This document shows positions 17,417 through 25,903 of a stretch of 64,000 bases of DNA, piece after piece. The translations under genes and the position numbers were made by a program. The notes under the pieces were generated by a model that was given only the letters and a program-made list of their open reading frames with translations, did no database searches and was not told the DNA's origin. This stretch comes from Hahella chejuensis KCTC 2396 (GTDB lineage: Bacteria > Pseudomonadota > Gammaproteobacteria > Pseudomonadales > Oleiphilaceae), in NCBI RefSeq assembly GCF_000012985.1, contig NC_007645.1, forward strand, positions 2,324,501-2,388,500. The letters are read 5' to 3'. Every line of letters starts with the position of its first letter. Positions within the stretch are counted from its first letter, which is position 1.

Positions 17417-18862
17417 TTAAACAGCTTGTGGAACGGAGTCAGCTTGCGGCAGCGCATCAATCGCTTTGGCGTCGCGTTGTCTGACGGTTTTCCAGGTGTT
17501 GTAGGCCATGACCAGCATACCGGTCAGGAATATAGCGCCGCCCAGGACACGTACTGCATAGCCAGGGTAGCTGGCGTTCAGCGCTTGCACGAAGCTGTAG
17601 GTCAGGGTGCCGTCTTCGTTAACTGCGCGCCACATCAGGCCTTGCATGATGCCGTTGACCCACATTGCCGCGATGTAAAGTACGGTGCCAATGGTCGCCA
17701 GCCAGAAGTGAACGTTGACCAGCTGCACGCTGTACATTTCTTTCAGGCCGTACAGACGGGGAATCAGATGGTAAAGCGCGCCAATAGAGATCATCGCAAC
17801 CCAGCCCAGAGCGCCGGAGTGAACGTGGCCGATAGTCCAGTCAGTATTGTGGGAAAGCGCGTTGACGGTCTTGATGGACATCATCGGGCCTTCGAACGTG
17901 GACATGCCGTAGAAAGACAGAGAGACAACAAGGAAGCGCAGAACCGGGTCAGTGCGCAGCTTATGCCAGGCGCCGGACAGGGTCATCATGCCGTTGATCA
18001 TACCGCCCCAGGAGGGCGCCAGCAGGATCAGAGACATAACCATACCCGCGCTTTGCGCCCAGTCAGGCAGTGCGCTGTAGTGCAAGTGGTGCGCGCCGGC
18101 CCATACGTAGATGCTGATCAACGCCCAGAAATGAACGATGGACAGACGATAAGAATAAACAGGACGCTCTGCTTGCTTGGGAACGAAGTAGTACATGATG
18201 CCCAGGAAACCGGCGGTCAGGAAGAAACCTACTGCGTTGTGGCCCCACCACCACTGTACCATCGCGTCGATAGCGCCAGCGTATACAGAGTAAGACTTCA
18301 TGGCGGAAACTGGGATCGCCATGCTGTTGCCGATGTGCAGAACGGCGACAGTAATAATGAATGCGCCAAAGAACCAGTTGGCGACATATATATGTTTGCT
18401 TTTACGTTTGGCGACAGTTCCAAAAAAAACAATAGCGTACGCCACCCAGACAACCGCGATCAAAATGTCGATCGGCCATTCCAGTTCTGCGTATTCTTTG
18501 GAAGTGGTGTAACCCAGAGGCAGCGTAATCGCGGCCAATACGATGATTGCTTGCCAGCCCCAGAAGGTGAAGCTGGCCAGACCGTTGGAAAACAGAGAAG
18601 CCTGACTGGTGCGTTGGACGACATAGTAGGAAGTTGCGAAAAGCGCGCAGCCGCCGAAAGCGAAGATAACGGCGTTAGTGTGCAGTGGTCTTAAACGACC
18701 GAAATGGAACCATGGATAGTGAGTATTTAGCTCCGGCCAGACCAGCTGTGCTGCGATAAGCACGCCGACAGCCATGCCCACTATACCCCAAACAACTGTC
18801 ATGATGGCGAACTGACGCACCACCTTGTAGTTGTAGGTTTCGTTAGCACTTACTGTATTCAT
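17417..18862 (-). CDS. ccoN: Cbb3 cytochrome c oxidase catalytic subunit I
   Basis: 481 residues with about 12 membrane helices. Heme and CuB His ligands are seen in [30 protein letters not shown] and [14 protein letters not shown], and the Tyr in GIMYYFVPK fits the cbb3 cross-linked residue. CcoN reduces oxygen to water at very low oxygen levels. The ATG follows a TAGGAATAG ribosome site. It is the first gene of the ccoNOQP unit, driven by an Anr/FNR promoter about 200 bp upstream. Confidence 0.97.
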   Translation of the reverse strand: MNTVSANETYNYKVVRQFAIMTVVWGIVGMAVGVLIAAQLVWPELNTHYPWFHFGRLRPLHTNAVIFAFGGCALFATSYYVVQRTSQASLFSNGLASFTFWGWQAIIVLAAITLPLGYTTSKEYAELEWPIDILIAVVWVAYAIVFFGTVAKRKSKHIYVANWFFGAFIITVAVLHIGNSMAIPVSAMKSYSVYAGAIDAMVQWWWGHNAVGFFLTAGFLGIMYYFVPKQAERPVYSYRLSIVHFWALISIYVWAGAHHLHYSALPDWAQSAGMVMSLILLAPSWGGMINGMMTLSGAWHKLRTDPVLRFLVVSLSFYGMSTFEGPMMSIKTVNALSHNTDWTIGHVHSGALGWVAMISIGALYHLIPRLYGLKEMYSVQLVNVHFWLATIGTVLYIAAMWVNGIMQGLMWRAVNEDGTLTYSFVQALNASYPGYAVRVLGGAIFLTGMLVMAYNTWKTVRQRDAKAIDALPQADSVPQAV

Positions 18863-19072
18863 TAGTGACTATTCCTACCCTGAGTTGATTAATACGGCGC
18901 AAACCTGCTGGCGAGTTCGTTATGCTTTTGCAATTTTGAGTTGTCGCCCAGTTCGAATGTCAGGCTTTCAGGATCCAGAAACCAGGGGCCTCTTTTTCCT
19001 CCCCCTCGACAGCGGGCCGAAGCATAAGAGTTGCACAATAGGGCTGTCAACTTAATATGCTTGGCCAAGTCA

Positions 19073-19112
19073 TTATCTCCACGTATTTTTTCCCCTGCTT
19101 GATATGCATCAA
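19073..19112 (-). promoter_or_regulatory. ccoN promoter with perfect Anr/FNR box
   Basis: TTGATATGCATCAA at 19099-19112 is a perfect match to the FNR/Anr consensus. A GATAAT -10 element lies at 19078-19073 on the minus strand, which places the start near 19065, about 40-41 bases from the box centre. This is the class II activation layout and explains induction of ccoNOQP at low oxygen. Confidence 0.88.
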
Positions 19113-19402
19113 ACGCGTTATAAACCGGAGGGCGGATGCGTTAGTTCAGAAGGGGAGCGTCTGTCTTCGACTTTACTGCAAGGGAAGTCTTAGGGCATGT
19201 GAAACAATGACCAAAGGACAGGAAATCCCTCTCACCCAATACCTAAATAATTACTAGAAATAATAGATGATTTTCGGCTGATTTCTGGTCAATTTCATAT
19301 GGAATGACTCCTTCCTTTAATAAAGGAGGCGAGATCGTGATAATGGCGGCCTTCGCGCAAAGATGAATATTTTGTCAGATCACAGTTTACGCGTTGTTTA
19401 TT

Positions 19403-19430
19403 GGTTGATGGTTGATGGTTGATGGTTGAT
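19403..19430 (+). repeat. Four 7-bp tandem repeats before a ribosome site
   Basis: GGTTGAT is repeated exactly four times and runs straight into the GGAGGG ribosome site of the hydrolase gene. Simple repeats of this kind can change copy number by slippage. With the start at 19440 the number of copies would change leader spacing rather than reading frame. Confidence 0.85.
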
Positions 19431-19439
19431 GGAGGGCGC

Positions 19440-20066
19440 ATGCGCTTTATGGTCGACGGTCCGGAACAGGCCGGGAAGGTTCTTTTATTCGCTCATGGCG
19501 CCGGCGCGCCGATGGACTCCGATTTCATGTCCTTTATCGCACAGGAGATCAGCATTGGCGGCGTCAAAGTCGTGCGCTTTGAGTTTCCCTATATGCAAGA
19601 ACGTCGCGACTCAGGAAAGAAACGTCCGCCAGACCGGCAGGACAAGCTGCTGAATTGCTTCGCGGAGGCGCTGGAAAATTGCTCTCCTGATGCGGAAGTC
19701 TTTCTGGCGGGCAAATCCATGGGCGGGCGCATGGCCAGCATGCTGGCGGCGGACCTGCCGGAAGGGGAGGGGCGAGTGCGAGGCTGGCTGGCGTTTGGTT
19801 ATCCCTTTCACCCTCCAGGTAAACTGGACAAACTCCGGACGGAGCATCTTGCCGGAATTCAAGTCCCGGGATTGATACTGCAAGGAGCGCGCGACCCCTT
19901 TGGCGGCAGAGCTGAAAATATGGCGCAGTATATGGGAGAGCGGTGCGTAATCGAGTGGCTTCCCGATGGCGACCATGATCTGGCCCCGCGCAAAGCGTCA
20001 GGCTTCTCTAAAGAAGAGAATTGGCGGACTGCGGCGCAGGCGGCGTTGACCTTTATGCTGCGCTGA
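19440..20066 (+). CDS. Alpha/beta-fold hydrolase (TEX30/KANL3-like)
   Basis: About 208 residues from the ATG at 19440, with GGAGG four bases upstream. The fold signs are FAHGAGAPMDSDFM (oxyanion loop) early, the nucleophile elbow GKSMGGRMAS near residue 96, ARDPFGG for the acid, and GDHDL for the His near the end. This family is common in bacteria as uncharacterised serine hydrolases, and the substrate is unknown. The upstream leader is a 7-bp tandem repeat. It precedes rlmM by about 90 bp and may share its transcript. Confidence 0.8.
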   Translation: MRFMVDGPEQAGKVLLFAHGAGAPMDSDFMSFIAQEISIGGVKVVRFEFPYMQERRDSGKKRPPDRQDKLLNCFAEALENCSPDAEVFLAGKSMGGRMASMLAADLPEGEGRVRGWLAFGYPFHPPGKLDKLRTEHLAGIQVPGLILQGARDPFGGRAENMAQYMGERCVIEWLPDGDHDLAPRKASGFSKEENWRTAAQAALTFMLR

Positions 20067-20156
20067 TTTGCCCAGGGCGAGCGGATAGACGACAATAGCG
20101 GCCTTTACCCAGCCGCGCATTGGCGCGTCGATGAATTGATGATTGGAAATGCCCGG

Positions 20157-21308
20157 ATGTCGCAAAAATACCCTACCAGCTCCTCCCGTAAACGTTCTCC
20201 TTTAAGTTCCGGCAAATACTCCGCGATCGGACTGCTCGCCTATTGCCGACCTGGATTTGAAGCAGAGTGCGCGCAGGAGCTGCAGAACATCGCCTCGCTG
20301 CAGTTCGTTTACGGATACTCGAAAATAGATAAGGGGACGGGCGTTGTATTCTGGCGTTGCTCTCAGGGCAACCCGCTGGATGTCTATAAAGAGATAGAGG
20401 TGAGCCGCTGTATTTTTGCGCGGCAAGTATTTTGCGCGTTGCATGATATCGAGATCGAAGATACTACTGACCGTGTCTCGCCGGTGGTCGAAGCGCTGCG
20501 CCCCGGCGGCGCATTTGGATTCCTGCATATAGAAACGCCGCTGGAGGATGAAGCCGGATCTCTGCAGAAATTAGCCAAGAAGCTGACGGCGCCGATGAGC
20601 GCGGCATTGCGCAACGCGGGCGTGCTAAGCAAGGCAAAAACGGATGAGCTGCCTCAGTTGCACTTAGTATGTCTGTCTGGCCAACACATCATCGCCGCCT
20701 TGGCGGTGCATCCCAATAGCAGCGCCTTACCGTTGGGCATTCCCCGGCTGCGGTTTCGCAATGAAGCTCCAAGCCGTTCGGCTTTAAAAATAGAAGAAGC
20801 GTTTCTGACCATGCTGACCCCGGCTGAGCGGGAGTTCGTTCTTAAACGCGGACAGCGGGGCGTGGATCTGGGCGCGGCGCCGGGGGGCTGGACCTGGTAT
20901 ATGGTCACCCAGGGCGTGAAGATGACGGCGGTCGATCATGGCGCTTTGCAGCAAGAGCTACTTGAAGATCCGGCGGTGACTTACGTCAGCGACGACGGAT
21001 ATGTCTATAAGCCGCAGCGAAAAGTCGATTGGGTGGTGTGCGATATCGTGGATAAGCCAAAACGGACAATGGAGCGAATGGCGGATTGGTTGTGTTACGA
21101 CTGGACCACCTATGCGCTGTTCAATCTGAAGCTGCCTATGAAGACGCGGATGGATGAAGTGGAAGCCTGCCTGCAACGCCTGCAGGAGCGCCTTCTCGGC
21201 GCTGACATTGAGTCGGAGGTGCGCGTGAAGCAGTTATACCATGATCGCGAAGAAGTCACCGTATTGGCGCTCACAGGACATTTTCTGACCGCTTTCCAGA
21301 AGCACTAG
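20157..21308 (+). CDS. rlmM: 23S rRNA C2498 2'-O-ribose methyltransferase
   Basis: About 383 residues from the ATG at 20157; an earlier TTG/ATG at 20136 is also open. The start of the conserved part is LLAYCRPGFEAECAQEL, the THUMP-like N-terminal domain. The Rossmann methyltransferase domain has VDLGAAPGGWTWYMV for AdoMet and the catalytic Lys-Asp-Lys-Glu-type residues around VVCDIVDKPKR and FNLKLPMK. RlmM methylates C2498 in the peptidyl-transferase loop. It carries about 25 extra N-terminal residues relative to the E. coli protein. Confidence 0.94.
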   Translation: MSQKYPTSSSRKRSPLSSGKYSAIGLLAYCRPGFEAECAQELQNIASLQFVYGYSKIDKGTGVVFWRCSQGNPLDVYKEIEVSRCIFARQVFCALHDIEIEDTTDRVSPVVEALRPGGAFGFLHIETPLEDEAGSLQKLAKKLTAPMSAALRNAGVLSKAKTDELPQLHLVCLSGQHIIAALAVHPNSSALPLGIPRLRFRNEAPSRSALKIEEAFLTMLTPAEREFVLKRGQRGVDLGAAPGGWTWYMVTQGVKMTAVDHGALQQELLEDPAVTYVSDDGYVYKPQRKVDWVVCDIVDKPKRTMERMADWLCYDWTTYALFNLKLPMKTRMDEVEACLQRLQERLLGADIESEVRVKQLYHDREEVTVLALTGHFLTAFQKH

Positions 21309-21335
21309 GGGGCTCGGAGCGCATCCGGGCTGGTT

Positions 21336-21365
21336 GAGCTTGGGCTTTTAGACTCAAGCTCTTTT
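21336..21365 (+). terminator. Rho-independent terminator of rlmM
   Basis: GAGCTTGGG at 21336-21344 pairs with CTCAAGCTC at 21353-21361 (nine pairs, one G-T), followed by TTTT. It starts 27 bp after the rlmM stop and lies just before the convergent ABM-domain gene. Confidence 0.8.
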
Positions 21366-21390
21366 GTCCCGTCTCAGCCCGGCGATTGCC

Positions 21391-21675
21391 TCAGGAATGC
21401 TCCAGGATGGTGACTTTCTCCTCTCTGTCCATCATTGGAATCAGCTCCGCCATCAACCCTCTGCGTTGCTCTGAAGATTGCCAGGATTGCCAGTCCTGGA
21501 CCGAACGCCAGGTTGACCAGATCACCCGGTAATTGGGTTCGTTGGCGTTGCGCAGTGATTCGCCAGAGAGAAATCCTGGCGCCTGCACTGCCGCTTGCAA
21601 GATCTTTTTCGCGGTATATTCGTAATTGGTTTCCAGGGTCTTGGCGATGTGGCGTTCGATCAACACGCGGATCAT
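21391..21675 (-). CDS. Antibiotic biosynthesis monooxygenase (ABM) domain protein
   Basis: 94 residues from the ATG at 21675, which has GGGAG four bases upstream. It reads MIRVLIERHIAKTLETNY and ends in a WQSWQSSEQRRGLM segment, the Trp-rich pattern of small ABM/heme-degrading-type ferredoxin-like domains. Such proteins act as dimers in oxidising or binding small compounds, and some degrade heme. The substrate is not evident. It is divergent from tusA by about 120 bp. Confidence 0.8.
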   Translation of the reverse strand: MIRVLIERHIAKTLETNYEYTAKKILQAAVQAPGFLSGESLRNANEPNYRVIWSTWRSVQDWQSWQSSEQRRGLMAELIPMMDREEKVTILEHS

Positions 21676-21794
21676 GAGGCTCCCCTCCGGTTTTGTAGTA
21701 TTTATTGGTATGAGTATAACAAGCAATCCCAAGCAATTGAGGCTCGTGCTGCATTGAGAGTGTATAATCGCCGCCACGTAATGGAGAGGTTGCA

Positions 21795-22058
21795 ATGAAC
21801 GACAGCAAGAACGAAAACACAGAATACTCAATCGACAGTGTCATGGATGTGTGCGGCTTGTTTTGCCCTGAGCCGGTCATGATGCTGCACAACCGCATCA
21901 ATGATGTAGAAGTGGGATGCGTTATCGAGGTATTGGCGACAGATCCCTCCACCCAGAGAGATATCCCCAAGTTCTGTCAGTTTCTGGGTCATGAATTGCT
22001 GGCTTCAGGTGAGCGGGACAAGCAGTTTTTTTATCATATCCGTAAAGCCGGGGGCTGA
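21795..22058 (+). CDS. tusA: Sulfur carrier protein TusA
   Basis: 87 residues. The active Cys lies in VCGLFCPEPVMMLHNRI, the exact TusA CPxP motif. TusA receives persulfide from IscS and passes it on for tRNA s2U34 thiolation and other sulfur routes. The ATG follows GGAGAGG. It is convergent with the transporter gene, only 4 bp apart. Confidence 0.92.
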   Translation: MNDSKNENTEYSIDSVMDVCGLFCPEPVMMLHNRINDVEVGCVIEVLATDPSTQRDIPKFCQFLGHELLASGERDKQFFYHIRKAGG

Positions 22059-22062
22059 AGCG

Positions 22063-22950
22063 TCAGTCTTGGGCGGTCGCAATCTCCGGCTTTCTGGGCC
22101 GACTATAGAAGAAGGTCAGTGCGCCAGCCAGGACAATCAGGCCGCTTCCGATCCAGAGCTCCAAATATAGCTCTTCACTCCAGATCAACCATCCCAGCAG
22201 ACCTGCAATCGGTAGCGAGGCGTAGCTGTACAAACCTATTTTGCCTGGCGACGCCAGTGTATAGGCGTGGGTGGTTGATAGCTGACCTATTGTCGCCAGT
22301 ATGGCGAATAGAAGAAGCCAAACCAGGGTGATGGGCTCCAGCGCCCGCCAATACCAGAGCATGGGAATGCAGGACAGTATGGTGCTGAACAGGTTGAAAT
22401 AGAAAACGATACGGACGCTGGGCTCGGTAGCGCCCAAGCGTCCGATAACCACTTTGGCGCCGGCGGCGAATAAAGCGCCCCACAATCCGGCGAGAATGGC
22501 TAGGCGCGCTGCGGCGGCAAGGCTGTCCGGTTGCAGAATAATAATGACGCCGAGAAATCCCAGGCCCAGTGAAAACGCCAAAATCGGCGTCGGGCGCTCG
22601 CGTAGCCAGGCCCAGGCGATGACCGGAATAAATAGCGGCAGCATCAGTTTCAGCATGGTGGATTCCGCCAGGCGAATGGACGCGAAAGTGTAGATCAAAC
22701 AGGAAAAGGCGGCGACGCCAAGGGCGGCGCGGAGAAAATGAAGCGGCAATCGCTGGGTCTTGAAAGCGCTACGCCCTGAGCGGAGTAGCAGGGGAGTAAG
22801 AAACGCCAGGCCGAAGAGATTGCGGAAAAACACCATCTGCCAGACATGGGCCTCCACGCTGATATGTTTCACCACCATGCCGGTAAGCACGAAAAAGCAC
22901 TCGCCGAGAATGATGAACGCCACTCCCCGCAGAAAGCGATCTTGCGGCAT
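22063..22950 (-). CDS. EamA/DMT-family membrane transporter
   Basis: 295 residues with ten membrane segments, in two five-helix halves, the plan of drug/metabolite transporters. The start reads FLRGVAFIILGECFFVLTGM, and the second half has TTHAYTLASPGKIGLYSY. Close relatives are named RhaT/EamA-like exporters of amino acids or metabolites. The substrate cannot be told from sequence. Confidence 0.85.
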   Translation of the reverse strand: MPQDRFLRGVAFIILGECFFVLTGMVVKHISVEAHVWQMVFFRNLFGLAFLTPLLLRSGRSAFKTQRLPLHFLRAALGVAAFSCLIYTFASIRLAESTMLKLMLPLFIPVIAWAWLRERPTPILAFSLGLGFLGVIIILQPDSLAAAARLAILAGLWGALFAAGAKVVIGRLGATEPSVRIVFYFNLFSTILSCIPMLWYWRALEPITLVWLLLFAILATIGQLSTTHAYTLASPGKIGLYSYASLPIAGLLGWLIWSEELYLELWIGSGLIVLAGALTFFYSRPRKPEIATAQD

Positions 22951-22994
22951 GCGCTGACAACCCCTGATGATGGATGATTGCGACGCCGCGCAGT

Positions 22995-24908
22995 TTATAT
23001 GTCTTTAACGTGATTAAGAAGCGCGTTTTTGGAGATTTCGCCCAGGAAGCGTTTGGACTCTAACTCTTTCCCTTGAGCGTTGAAGAAGACAAAGGCGGGT
23101 GGGCCGAATATGCCGTAACGCTTGAGTAGCGCCTGGTTGCCTTGGTCGTTGTCAGTGACGTCCGCTTTAACAAGGTGAAAGCGGCTAAGTCCGGACTGTA
23201 CTTCCGGCAGGACAAAAGTCTCCCGCTCCATGATCTTGCAGCTGATGCACCAGTCCGCATAAAAATCCACCATGACCGGCTTGCCGGTGGCGGCGGCCTG
23301 GGCGACCTCCCGGTCAAGCTGTTCCGGTGATGTGACTTTTACGAACGTTAACGCCTGCGCAGCCGGGCCGCCGTTTGCGGCCACCGCGGATTTGATGGCG
23401 TAAGGCGCAAGGGGGCGGAGTGGATCGTTGGCGCCCGCCGCTGCGCCCAGCATCAGGGTGACGGCGTATACGAAGAACACCAGTCCCAAACCTTTGTTGA
23501 GTTTCTGCCAGCCGCTCCAGCCGGATTCGACATTGGTGAAGGCGCCCATGTAAACCGCTGAAACACCGATCAATACCGCCCACAGCGTCAGAGTCGCTTC
23601 CGGCGGCAGGATGCGCTCCAGCATCCAGATGGCCACACCCAGCAGGGCGACGCCGAACACATGCTTCACATGCTCCATCCAGGCGCCGGCGCGGGGCAAT
23701 AGTTTGGCGCCGCCCGTGCCAAGAATGAGTAATGGCAAACCGATGCCCAGGCTGAGTCCGAACAGTGCGACGCCGCCTTTGAACGCCGAGCCCAGATAGG
23801 CGGCGTAGCCCAACGCCGCGATCAAGGGCGCTGATACGCAGGGGGACACCACCAGTGCGGACAGCAAGCCCATAATGAATACGCTGAAGATTTCGCCGCC
23901 TTGTTGTTTGGTGTTCATACCGCTGAGCTTGTCACGCAAAAACGAAGGCATCTGAAGCTCATAGAAGCCGAACATGGACAGGGCTAGCAGTACGAACAAA
24001 CCGCTGAACGTGATCAAGATCCAGGGTTTCTGCACCTGCGCCTGAATGTTGGCGTCCTGACCTAGTTCACCGAAGTGGCCCGCCACCGCGCCCAATGCGG
24101 TGTAGACCGCCGCCATGCCCATGATGTAGCTCAGGGACAGCACGAAAGAGTGAAGCATAGTGACTTCTTTTTGCCCGACAATAATGCTGGACAGGATTGG
24201 CACCATGGGGAACACGCAGGGCGTAAATGCTAAACCTATACCCACCGCCATCAGGATGAAAAAGCTGAACAGCAAGCCCTGAGCGACGAGGTAGTCCGTA
24301 ATCGATGTGGAGGAAGTGAAATCGACATCTGCGGCCTTGCTCGGACCCGGGACGCTGGAGCTGGTTGAAGAGCCGCTTTGACCCGTTGAGGGAGAGGGGG
24401 ATTGAGTCGAGTCGTTTGTGGTTGCGGCAGGGGAAATGCTGTCTGAATCCGTTCCGGTGAACAGCGCCGTTTCCGTTTGCGGCGGATAACACAGGCCAGC
24501 TTCCGCGCACCCTTGGTAGCGTACTTTGAACTCGACTTCGGCTCCTTCCTCCGCCGCCACCGGCACGCGGATCGTAAGCTCATCGTGGTAGACATAGACC
24601 ATGCCGAAGTAGGGATCTTCCTTCTCCTCGCCAGGAGATGAGTAAGTCCAGCGCCCTTGCGCTACGCCCTCTGCGTCTGTCGTCACTGAGGTACGGTCTT
24701 TGTAAAGATAATAGCCGTCGGCGATCGCCCAATGCAGGACTAGCTCGTCTCCCTCTACCGATGACGTGAACCGGTAGGCTTCCTCTACGGGCAGGAATTC
24801 CGGTTCGGCCAGAAAGCCGTTGTTGTCGCCGAACAGGTTGCTTTCCGCTCTGACCGTGGCGCAGCAAAACAGCGTCAGTATGAATAGGGCTCTGAGTAGT
24901 TGGGGCAT
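22995..24908 (-). CDS. dsbD: Thiol:disulfide interchange protein DsbD
   Basis: 637 residues. Signal peptide (LLRALFILTLFCCATVRAE), then the periplasmic alpha domain with the paired Cys in YQGCAEAGLCYPPQ, a Ser/Thr/Pro-rich linker, eight membrane helices with Cys in FTPCVFPMVP and VSPCVSAPL, and a C-terminal thioredoxin domain with ADWCISCK. DsbD carries electrons from cytosolic thioredoxin to periplasmic isomerases and to cytochrome c maturation, which fits the c-type cytochromes of the cbb3 oxidase in this window. Confidence 0.94.
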   Translation of the reverse strand: MPQLLRALFILTLFCCATVRAESNLFGDNNGFLAEPEFLPVEEAYRFTSSVEGDELVLHWAIADGYYLYKDRTSVTTDAEGVAQGRWTYSSPGEEKEDPYFGMVYVYHDELTIRVPVAAEEGAEVEFKVRYQGCAEAGLCYPPQTETALFTGTDSDSISPAATTNDSTQSPSPSTGQSGSSTSSSVPGPSKAADVDFTSSTSITDYLVAQGLLFSFFILMAVGIGLAFTPCVFPMVPILSSIIVGQKEVTMLHSFVLSLSYIMGMAAVYTALGAVAGHFGELGQDANIQAQVQKPWILITFSGLFVLLALSMFGFYELQMPSFLRDKLSGMNTKQQGGEIFSVFIMGLLSALVVSPCVSAPLIAALGYAAYLGSAFKGGVALFGLSLGIGLPLLILGTGGAKLLPRAGAWMEHVKHVFGVALLGVAIWMLERILPPEATLTLWAVLIGVSAVYMGAFTNVESGWSGWQKLNKGLGLVFFVYAVTLMLGAAAGANDPLRPLAPYAIKSAVAANGGPAAQALTFVKVTSPEQLDREVAQAAATGKPVMVDFYADWCISCKIMERETFVLPEVQSGLSRFHLVKADVTDNDQGNQALLKRYGIFGPPAFVFFNAQGKELESKRFLGEISKNALLNHVKDI

Positions 24909-25393
24909 GTTTCTCGCTACAGGTGCTTAAAATTTAAATTGGCGCTATCCAGCGCGCCTGTTCCCCGGGCGTCCCTTCGGTGCGCGGGTATGGATTGGTT
25001 CAATATGACAATTTACTGGGTCGAAGGTTCAAAAAACTTGAACTTCTCGTTGAAATTACAATTGATTACCTTATTCATAAAATCGATAATCGGCCATCAT
25101 AATCCAAGGCCCCTGTCTGCGCGACTTTCTGCGGCTAAGTTAAACTATTTTTAAGATCCGCCTGAATGTGTCGCAACGCCTATACTCTAAGTGCTTCGCA
25201 CAGGCGATGGGGCGTTCATGAGACGGGCATGCCGGCGGCCACGTCCCTTCTCCGTCATGCACTGCGTTCATTGTATGCAGCTGCTTTATAACTTCGGCGA
25301 TTCAGGGGCCTCCTGGAATTTCAATAATTATTGATTGTGGCTTAATTGATCAGGCTATTAGCCTATGGGCCAGCTGTACTCAGGGTTTCATTA
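24909..25393. other. Intergenic region between dsbD and epmC
   Basis: About 485 bp with both promoters. Two exact palindromes stand out: GTTCAA-AAAAC-TTGAAC at 25027-25043 and the 14-mer TCAATAATTATTGA at 25321-25334, 60 bp before epmC. No convincing protein is encoded. Confidence 0.5.
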
Positions 25394-25903
25394 ATGGTTG
25401 TTGGTGATGATGAGCGTTGTCAATATTTGATCGACGCATTTTCAGGTATTTTCCCCGGCCTAAAAATAATAGGAGGGGCGGAAGAGCCGTTTTACGTGGC
25501 GTCTAAGGAAAATGTAAGTGCAATAATTTACTTTAGGAGTAACTATCCGAGAAGTTTATTGCACGAGATCTCGCATTATTGTTTAGCCGGCGATAGGCGA
25601 CGAAATATCGATGACTTTGGTTTTTGGTATTCCCCTTGCGGAAGGACTTCTGAAGAGCAAGCAATGTTTGAATCTGTTGAAGCCAGACCTCAGGGATTGG
25701 AAAAGGCCATGTGCGAGATTGTCGGTATCAAGTTCTCACCCAGCCTGGACGACTTTTCAGGGCGCCCCCCCTCACAAGGCTTTTTGGAAGACTTGGATAC
25801 TGCGTATCGAGAAATGCTGACCAGCCCACCTCCTACAGCGGCGAAAGCGCTATGCGGATTAAAAACCTATAGTGAAGCTAACGGCCGTTTATTGGTTGTT
25901 TGA
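25394..25903 (+). CDS. epmC: Elongation factor P hydroxylase EpmC
   Basis: About 169 residues from the ATG at 25394; an upstream in-frame start at 25346 is possible. The metal and family motif LLHEISHYCLAGDRRR is followed by DDFGFWYSPCGRTSEEQAMFE and VEARPQGLEKAMC, matching YfcM/EpmC. The enzyme hydroxylates the beta-lysylated Lys of EF-P. Its last 37 bases overlap the convergent mcrC gene in antisense. EpmA and EpmB are not in the window. Confidence 0.9.
   Translation: MVVGDDERCQYLIDAFSGIFPGLKIIGGAEEPFYVASKENVSAIIYFRSNYPRSLLHEISHYCLAGDRRRNIDDFGFWYSPCGRTSEEQAMFESVEARPQGLEKAMCEIVGIKFSPSLDDFSGRPPSQGFLEDLDTAYREMLTSPPPTAAKALCGLKTYSEANGRLLVV

Larger units (their letters stand above)
18863..19439. 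other. Intergenic region between ccoN and the hydrolase gene
   Basis: About 577 bp. It contains the ccoN leader and promoter and, on the right, the tandem repeat before the hydrolase gene. A short plus-strand frame at 19057-19257 covers the Anr box and has no protein-like features. The ccoN leader of about 200 bases is unusually long. Confidence 0.6.

Noticed and set aside
19057-19257. Plus-strand reading frame of 66 codons
   Set aside because: It covers the ccoN promoter and Anr box and has no protein-like features.
24900-25154. Reading frame of 84 codons upstream of dsbD
   Set aside because: Overlaps the dsbD start, composition not protein-like, no ribosome site.
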